Positions 15,059 through 21,400 of a stretch of 22,784 bases of DNA are shown in pieces (the first letter of the stretch is position 1; the number at the start of each line of letters is the position of its first letter). The position numbers and the translations under genes are program-made. This stretch comes from Pseudonocardia sp. (GTDB lineage Bacteria > Actinomycetota > Actinomycetes > Mycobacteriales > Pseudonocardiaceae): contig JASLAP010000416.1 of NCBI GenBank assembly GCA_030147065.1, positions 1-22,784 on the forward strand, given 5' to 3'. The notes beneath the pieces are model-generated. The model was given only the letters and a program-made list of their open reading frames with translations. It had not been told where the DNA came from and made no database searches.

Positions 15059-15226
15059 GTGACCCGCAACAGCAGGCAGATCCTCATCATGTCCGTCCTC
15101 GCCATCATCGGCGGGGTGCTCGGCTTCATCATCGGCCAGTTCGTGCTCACCCCGACCATCCTCATCCCGATCGGGGTGGTCATCGGCATCGCCGCTGGGC
15201 TGCCGCTGGCGCGCAAGCGGGTCTGA
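15059..15226 (+). CDS. Small two-helix membrane protein
   Basis: This predicted 55-residue peptide begins at GTG with a perfect AGGAGG five bases upstream (15048-15053), which is strong evidence that it is translated. It is nearly all hydrophobic: a short basic N-terminus (TRNSRQ), helix 1 ILIMSVLAIIGGVLGFIIG, a QFVLTPT turn, helix 2 ILIPIGVVIGIAAGLPL, and the basic end ARKRV. The positive ends suggest both termini in the cytoplasm. I do not recognise the family. Its position next to the MGT-like gene and the shared operator suggests a link to product stress or export, but this is only context. A longer in-frame start at 14936 was rejected because it gives an Arg-rich, unnatural extension without a ribosome site. 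Confidence 0.7.
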   Translation: MTRNSRQILIMSVLAIIGGVLGFIIGQFVLTPTILIPIGVVIGIAAGLPLARKRV

Positions 15227-15242
15227 CCGGGCACCCGTCCCC

Positions 15243-15356
15243 TCAGATCCGGCGCCAGCCGTCGGGGATCTCCAGCTCCCGCAGCACCCGGGCCGGCACC
15301 CCGCCGGCCACCACCCGGGCCGGGACCTCGCCGCGCACCAGGCGTTCGGGCCCGGG
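15243..15356 (-). pseudogene. Relic C-terminus of a hexapeptide-repeat acyltransferase
   Basis: In the same frame as the methyltransferase gene, directly after its stop, a 37-codon frame without a usable start reads PGPERLVRGEVPARVV, then AGGVPARVLREL, and ends EIPDGWRRI before TGA at 15243. The VVAGGVPARVLREL pattern is the usual tail of left-handed beta-helix acetyltransferases (the G-x-PARV-I/L-R motif). No hexapeptide repeats remain upstream. It is probably the surviving end of a deleted sugar or drug acyltransferase gene. Similarity is short, so confidence is moderate. Confidence 0.4.
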
Positions 15357-16070
15357 TCACCGGGGGACAGTTGCGAGGACGCAGGTCACCGGCGGGCTGA
15401 GGGGGAGGGTCCGGGTGCTCATCCGGGTGAAACCGGCGCTCCGCAGCAGGTTCTCGACCTCGTCGGCGGCGCTGCGGGACGTGCCTGCCGTGGCCCCGGG
15501 GCAGCGGGGCTGGGCTGCGACGGCGATGCGCCCGCCGGGTGCGAGCCGCCGGCGCAGCTCGGCGAGCCTTTCTGCCGGCGCGGGCCAGGACCCGAGGGCG
15601 TTGACGGCGAGGACCGCGTCGAAGGGGCCGTCGAGAGCGGGCGGGAGCTGATCGACCGAGGCATTGATCAGGGTGACCCGGCCGGACCGGACGGCGGCGG
15701 CGTTGCGCCTGGACGCCTGGCGGAGCATCACCCCGGAATGGTCGATGCCGTACACGTGACCGGCGCCGGCGCGGACCAGTTCGGCGATCGCGATGCCGGG
15801 GCCGAAGCCGACCTCGAGAACCCGGTCGGTGGGCCGCACACCGAGCAGCGAGACCACCCAGCGGTTGCGCCGCCGGTTGGACGGGCGATGGGCGAACACC
15901 CAGCCGGTCACGCGCCCGGCCGCGCCCCGGGGATGGTGGGCCTGGCCGATGACGTCGCGGTCCAGGGCGCGCACGGCGGCGATCCCGGCACGGCCGATCA
16001 GGTACTCGACGGCGGCGGTCGCCACCCGCCGCACCGCCGGTGGCAGGCTTCCCTCATGTCGTCTTCCCAC
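15357..16070 (-). CDS. Class I SAM-dependent methyltransferase
   Basis: This protein of up to 237 residues has the SAM motif VLEVGFGPGIAIAEL, the acidic motif VYGIDHSGVML, a LINASVDQLP segment and the ALDGPFDAVLAVNALG post-motif II region, followed by LRRRLAPGGRIAVA. This is a UbiE/methyltransf_11 small-molecule methyltransferase fold; substrate is not predictable. The outermost start is a GTG at 16070 without a ribosome site, and inner GTGs in the next 20 codons are possible. The N-terminal 70 residues are basic (NRRRNRW). It overlaps the divergent MerR fragment by 15 bases. It seems to lie outside the sugar cluster, since the coupling and promoter patterns stop here. Confidence 0.82.
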   Translation of the reverse strand: MGRRHEGSLPPAVRRVATAAVEYLIGRAGIAAVRALDRDVIGQAHHPRGAAGRVTGWVFAHRPSNRRRNRWVVSLLGVRPTDRVLEVGFGPGIAIAELVRAGAGHVYGIDHSGVMLRQASRRNAAAVRSGRVTLINASVDQLPPALDGPFDAVLAVNALGSWPAPAERLAELRRRLAPGGRIAVAAQPRCPGATAGTSRSAADEVENLLRSAGFTRMSTRTLPLSPPVTCVLATVPR

Positions 16071-16253
16071 GGCCGGCAGTCAACGACTTCAAGGGCGCCT
16101 GAAGTCAACCCGCCCGGCGCCCTGCTCACCATCGGCGAGCTGGCCCGTCGCACCGGCGTCAGCACCTCGGCCCTGCGCTACAACGCCGGCATCACCGCCC
16201 GGCTCGCCGGCCAGCCGCTGTCACGATCCCACCAGCAGTTGCACGGGGAGTGA
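16056..16253 (+). pseudogene. Truncated MerR-family regulator (N-terminal DNA-binding part only)
   Basis: A 65-codon frame contains LLTIGELARRTGVSTSALRY, a clear MerR winged-helix recognition segment. In intact members this continues into YYE-x-GL and a second wing, then a dimerisation helix. Here, directly after ALRY, the sequence switches to unrelated NAGITARLAGQPL and stops. Most of the gene has been lost, so it is unlikely to bind DNA as a dimer. The start ATG overlaps the divergent methyltransferase start, a layout typical of a regulator and its target, so the intact ancestor may have controlled that gene. Confidence 0.6.
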
Positions 16254-16289
16254 GCTGCCGGTTGAGGGCCACAGCGAGGGGAGACCGCG

Positions 16290-17675
16290 ATGGCTGAACT
16301 GGTGGACGGGAGCCTCCCGGCGCTGCTGCGCGACCTGCGCCGGGCCCGGCGCGGCGGGCCGGAGGCGGTGGCCGCGCGCCAGCGGGCCCGGCTGGCCGAC
16401 CTGGTGGCGCGGACCCGGGCCGGCTCGCCGTTCTACCGGGAGCTCTACCGCGACCTGCCCGAGCGGGTCACCGACGTGACCGCGCTGCCGGTCACCGACA
16501 AGGCCCGGCTGATGGACCGCTTCGACGACTGGAGCACCGACCGGGCGGTCACCCGGGCCGCCGTGACGGCCCACCTCGAGCGGCCGGACACCATCGGCAC
16601 CCGGTTCCTGGGCTCCTACCTGGTGGTCACCACGTCCGGCACCAGCGGGCTGCGCGGGGTGTTCGTCCAGGACGAGCGGATGTTCCGGGTGCTCACCGCG
16701 CTGGCGGTGGCCCGCTCGGCCACCAGCTTCCTGCACGGCTGGTCGGACTGGCGGGCCCTGCTGCGCAACGGGGGGCGCACCGCGGCGATCTGGGCCACCG
16801 ACGGCCACTACGCCGGCTACGCGACCGCGCAGCGGCTGCTGGCCGAGCGCCCGTCGCGGCGCAGCCGGATGCGCATCCTGTCGGTGCACCGCCCGCTGCC
16901 CGAGCTGGTCGCCGAGCTGGCCGCGTTCCGCCCGGCCATCCTGAACGGCTACGCGAGCGCGATCGCGCTGGCCGCGGCCGAGCAGGAGGCCGGCCGGCTG
17001 CGCATCGACCCGGTGCTGGTGATCAGCGCCGCGGAGGGCCTGCCGGACGAGGAGTACGCGCGGATCGCCCGCGCCTTCGGGGCCACCGTGCGCGACCAGT
17101 ACGCCTGCTCGGAGTTCATGGGCCTGGCCCACGGCTGCGCGGCGCGCTGGCTGCACGTCAACGCCGACTGGGCGGTCCTGGAGCCGGTCGACGAGCGGTA
17201 CCGCCCGGTCCCGCCGGGGGAGCCGGCGCACACCGTGCTGCTGACCAACCTGGCCAACCGGGTGCAGCCGGTCCTGCGCTACGACCTCGGCGACCGGGTC
17301 GTGCTGCGGCCGGACCCGTGCCCGTGCGGCGACCCGCTGCCGGCCGTCCGGGTGCAGGGCCGGACCGGTGACGTGCTCACCTTCGCCGCCGGTGAGGGCC
17401 AGGTGCGGGTCCCGCCGCTCGCCCTCGCGACCGCAGTCGACAGCACGCCCGGGGTGCACCGCTTCCAGGTCCTGCAGGACGGTCCGACCAGCGTGCGGGT
17501 GCGGCTGGAGACGGCCGACGGCGCCGACGCCGAGCAGGTCTGGACGGCCGTGCGCACCGCCCTGCTCGACGTGCTCGCCGGGCAGGGCGTCGCCGGCGCG
17601 CAGGTGCGGCGCGACCCCGCCGCGCCGCAGCGCTCGGCCGGCGGCAAGTTCCGCCCGGTCCAGGCACTCGGGTGA
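16290..17675 (+). CDS. PaaK/CapK-family acyl-CoA ligase (adenylate-forming)
   Basis: This 461-residue protein belongs to the phenylacetate-CoA ligase group of adenylating enzymes. The helix FYRELYRDLPERVTDVTALPVTDKARLMDRF is a family hallmark. The phosphate loop is TTSGTSGLRG (114-). ISAAEGLPDEEY, the DQYACSEF substrate and nucleotide region and LRYDLGDRV follow. CPCG (Cys344, Cys346) corresponds to the cysteine-rich spot seen in many PaaK relatives. The small C-terminal domain is present (HRFQVLQDG to GGKFRPVQAL). It should activate a carboxylic acid with ATP; the acid is not predictable, since CapK-type relatives differ from true PaaK. GAGGGGAG is the ribosome site. Its stop overlaps a downstream GTG (GTGA), the entry to a broken gene, so it once headed an operon. 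Confidence 0.85.
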   Translation: MAELVDGSLPALLRDLRRARRGGPEAVAARQRARLADLVARTRAGSPFYRELYRDLPERVTDVTALPVTDKARLMDRFDDWSTDRAVTRAAVTAHLERPDTIGTRFLGSYLVVTTSGTSGLRGVFVQDERMFRVLTALAVARSATSFLHGWSDWRALLRNGGRTAAIWATDGHYAGYATAQRLLAERPSRRSRMRILSVHRPLPELVAELAAFRPAILNGYASAIALAAAEQEAGRLRIDPVLVISAAEGLPDEEYARIARAFGATVRDQYACSEFMGLAHGCAARWLHVNADWAVLEPVDERYRPVPPGEPAHTVLLTNLANRVQPVLRYDLGDRVVLRPDPCPCGDPLPAVRVQGRTGDVLTFAAGEGQVRVPPLALATAVDSTPGVHRFQVLQDGPTSVRVRLETADGADAEQVWTAVRTALLDVLAGQGVAGAQVRRDPAAPQRSAGGKFRPVQALG

Positions 17676-18300
17676 CGGACCACCCCCGAACCGTCCACAG
17701 CGCCCCGACGATCCGACGGGTGGACGCGCTGCGGGTGCACCGCGCGAGGCTGGACGAGCCGGCCCCGGAGGACGCCTGGCTACGGCCTGCTGCCGACCGC
17801 GATCGCGGTGCCAGCGACGGCCCGGGTCAGCGCCCACGCCCAACTCCCCCCGAGAATCGGGCTGCCGTGCGCTGACTGGCACCAACGCCGGCGTGCCGAA
17901 CTCGTCGACCACCGGCCGGTGGCCGTGCTGCTCGACCTGGCCGCCGACGCCGTCCGGACCCGGGTGTCGGCTGCTGGTCGCCGAGGCCGTCACGGTGCTG
18001 GGGGCGGCCAGGAACGGGGTGCCGGTGCTGGTGTTGGGCCCGCGGACCCGGTCGGGCGCGGACGGCGGCGCGGCACGCTGCCTCGACGCCCGGGTCGCCA
18101 ACGCCGTTGCGGCCCACAAGATGCTCGTTCCGCTGGACCACCAGGCTCTACTGTGTCCCGGCGGGCTCTGTGCCGAGGTGATCGAGTTCGGCCGCCCGGC
18201 GCACGACTCCGCGCACCTGGGCGCGGGGGAGCGGGCCGTGCTGGGCCCGTGGTTGCGGGCCGCGGTGGCCGCCGAGCTCGCGCCGGAGCGGGTCGCGGCC
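17672..18300 (+). pseudogene. Frameshifted SGNH-hydrolase-like gene
   Basis: No single frame covers this region, but natural-looking protein moves through three frames. A GTG overlapping the PaaK-type stop opens one frame (to about 17778). A second frame gives YGLLPTAIAV and CADWHQRRRAEL with VDHRPVAVLLDLA (about 17781-17960). A third gives AEAVTVLGAARNGVPVLVL, LDARVANAVAA, LLCPGGLCAEV and RPAHDSAHLG (about 17970-18290). The CPxGLC and DxxH (DSAH) elements resemble the end of SGNH domains attached to acyltransferase-3 proteins. The N-terminal GDS motif is not recognisable. At least two frameshifts, near 17778 and near 17960, are needed, so the gene is decayed unless the sequence has errors. 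The last codons to 18426 look random. Confidence 0.45.
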
Positions 18301-18456
18301 CGCGCACAGCCCCAGGACGGGACCTGCGTCGCCGCGCCGGAGGGAGAGGTGGACAGTGCCGACTGCCGAGCGGCTCGCCGGGCCGGGCGCGCGGAGTGCC
18401 GGGCTCCCCTCCGGGGCGGTCGCTGATCACGGCGCGCGGGCGCGGCGGGCACGCCG

Positions 18457-21400
18457 ATGACCTCCCCGGAGCTCTTCGGCCCGTACCTGCTGGACACGGT
18501 GATCGGCCGCGGCGGCATGGGCGAGGTGTTCCGCGCCTTCGACACCCGGCGCAACCGGGTGGTCGCGGTGAAGCGGATGTCCCGGCACCTGATCACCGAC
18601 CCGGAGTACCGCAAGCGGTTCCAGCGGGAGTCCGCGCTGGCCGCGATGCTGCGCGAGCCGCACATCATCCCGATCCACGACTACGGCGAGATCGACGGTC
18701 AGCTCTACATCGACATGCGGCTGGTCGAGGGCACCGACCTGGCCGCCGTGCTGCGCCGCACCGGGCTCAGCGTGCAGCGGGTGGTCGACATCGTGTCCCA
18801 GATCGCCGACGCGCTGGACGCCGCGCACGCCGAGGGCCTGGTCCACCGCGACGTCAAGCCGTCCAACGCGCTGCTGGTCGGCGGGTTCCACGACGAGGTG
18901 GCCGACCGCGGCTTCGTCTACCTGGTCGACTTCGGGGTGGCCGCGATGCTCGGCGGCTCCACCCTCAGCCGCCCGGGACTGGCCGTCGGCAGCGCCGCCT
19001 ACATGGCGCCCGAGCGCATGCTCGGCGACATCTGGGACCTGCGGGCCGACGTCTACTCGCTGGCCTGCCTGCTCTACGAGGCCCTCGTCCGGCGCCGGCC
19101 GTTCCCCACCGACGACCTGTTCACGCTGCTGCAGGCGCACGTCAAGGCGGCCCCGCCCCGGCCGTCGGACCTGCGCCGCGACCTGCCCCGCGGGCTGGAC
19201 ATGGTGGTGGCGAAGGGGATGGCGAAGGACCCCGCGATCCGGTTCGCGAGCGCCGGGGAGCTGGCCGCGGCCGCCCGCGAGATGCTCGAGGGCCGGATGA
19301 CGTTCCGGCCGGTGTTCGACGCCGCCCGCTCCCCGGTGGACGACGCCACGGTGGTGAGCCGGCTGTCCGCGCTCACCTCCGGCCGCGTCCCGGTCCAGCC
19401 CCAGCCGGTGGACCCGGGCCCGGACACCGAGATGACGCCCGCGGTGCCGCCCGTGCCCCCGCCTCCGCCCGTACCGGTGCGCAAGCGCGAGCCGGACCCG
19501 GAGACGGAGGCCTCGCCGGTCGTCCCGCCGCTGCCGGAGGACCTGGCGACCGGTCCCGACACGGAGCAGGCCCCGGCGATCGGTCCCGACAGGGGGCGGG
19601 TTCCGGCGGGCGGTCCTGACGCCGGGCGGGCCCCGGCGGCCGGTCCTGGCGCAGGGCAGGCCCCGGTCACCGGCCCCGACACGGAGCAGGCCCCAGCGGT
19701 GCCGGCCGATGCCGGTCCCCCGGAGTCCGGGGTGGGCCCCGGGACCGCTCCGGCGGCGGCGGTGGATGCCGCCACGCCCGATCCCGGACCCCGTTCCGGG
19801 ATGGCTCCGGCGGGGGTGGACGCCGCACCCCCGGCCTCCGGGGCCGGTTCGGTGTCGGCTCCGGCGGAGGTTGAGGCCGCGAACCAGGCATCCGGGTCTC
19901 GTTCGGCGGTGCCGGACGCAGCGGCTGCGGCCGTCGGGGTTGGTTCGGCCGGGGTGGATGCCGCAACCCCGGCTCCCGAGGCCGGTACGGGAACGGCGTC
20001 AGCGGTGTCGGCGGAGGCTGCTGGTCCGCCCTCCGGCCCCGGCGCGGCGGTGACCCCGAAGCCCTCGGTGGACGCCGATGGCCCGGCCTCTGGATCAGGC
20101 ACGGAGGGTGCTCCGGCGGCGTCCGCCCACACCCGGTTCCCGGTGATCGGTCCGCAGCCGGAGGTGGCCGCGCGGGCCGACGCCGATGGCCCGGTGACGG
20201 TTCCTGATGCGGAGGGGGACTCCCAGGTCGACGCGATCGGCCCGCCCACCGGGCCGGAGCCGGACCCGGCGGCGCGGTCGACGCCGGACGGCGACGTCGC
20301 GGCCGACCCCGGGGACCGGGCTTCCCGAGCGGACTCGATTGCGGGGCCGGTGCCGGCGTCGTCGCCGGCCGGGGCGGCTACGCAGCCGGTGGAACAGGGG
20401 GCGGCGGAGCCCGATCCGCCGGTCGGCCCCGCGCCGGTGGCTGGAGCCCGGCCCAGGCCTCGACCCCGGGCGAAGGCCCGGCCGGACTCCGGACCCCGGG
20501 TCGGTCCGCACGAGCGGACCGAAGCCGGGCGGGAGCCCGAAGTCCATGCGGATCGGCGGCCGGAGCCGGTGGACGGGTCGGAGGCGGCGCCGCGGGCGGG
20601 AAGTGGAGTCCAGCCGGAGCCCGTGACCCGCGTGAGCCGGGCGGAGGTCGGTGGGGACTCGCAAGCCGGGTCGGGGTCGGGTGCTCGGGCTGGCGTGGAG
20701 TCGCAGGCCGGGGGTGGGTCGGGGTCGGGTCCGGAGCCCCGGGCCGGCGGGGATCCGCGGTCCGGCGGACGACCTCAGCCCGGTGCGCGTCCGGGGCTGC
20801 GCGGGGAGTCGAGGTCCGATGCAGGGCCGAGGCCGGACGCAGGGGCGCTGCCTGGTGGGGAGCTCCGGTCGGACGGGGATGCGCAGCCCGCCGAGGAGCT
20901 GCGGTCGGGTGGAGAACGACCGGCTGGCGTGAAGCTGCCGGCGGGTGAGGAGCCGCAGGCTGCGGCGGAGCTGCGGTCCGGTGGGGATCCGCGGACCGGC
21001 GTGGAGCCGCAGCTGGGCGTGGACTCGCAGCCGGATGGGGAGCCGCAGCGGAGTAGGGAGCGGCAGCCGGGTGCGGAGCCGCAGGCAGATGCGGAGCCGC
21101 AGGCCGCCGTGGAGTCGCAGACGGCAGTGCACCCGCAGGCGGGAGTGGTTCCGCAGGTAGGTACGGAACCGCAGGCAGACGGGGGACCGCCGGAACCCGC
21201 TCCCGGGCCGGAGATCACCGAGACCTCGGAGACCGGGCAGAACTCCGCGTCGCCCAGGACACCCGCAGCCGAGGACGGTGCGGACGTCGAGCCGGGCGCG
21301 GACGTCGAGTTGGACCCGGGCACCGAACCCGAGCAGGACGCGGGACCGAGCGCAGACGCAACCGTGGACGCCGACGTCGATCCGATGATGCAGTTCGGCG

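Noticed and set aside
14936..15226. Longer version of the small membrane protein starting at 14936
   Set aside because: The added residues are Arg/Gly-rich, have no ribosome site and cover the dyad elements; the GTG at 15059 has a perfect AGGAGG.
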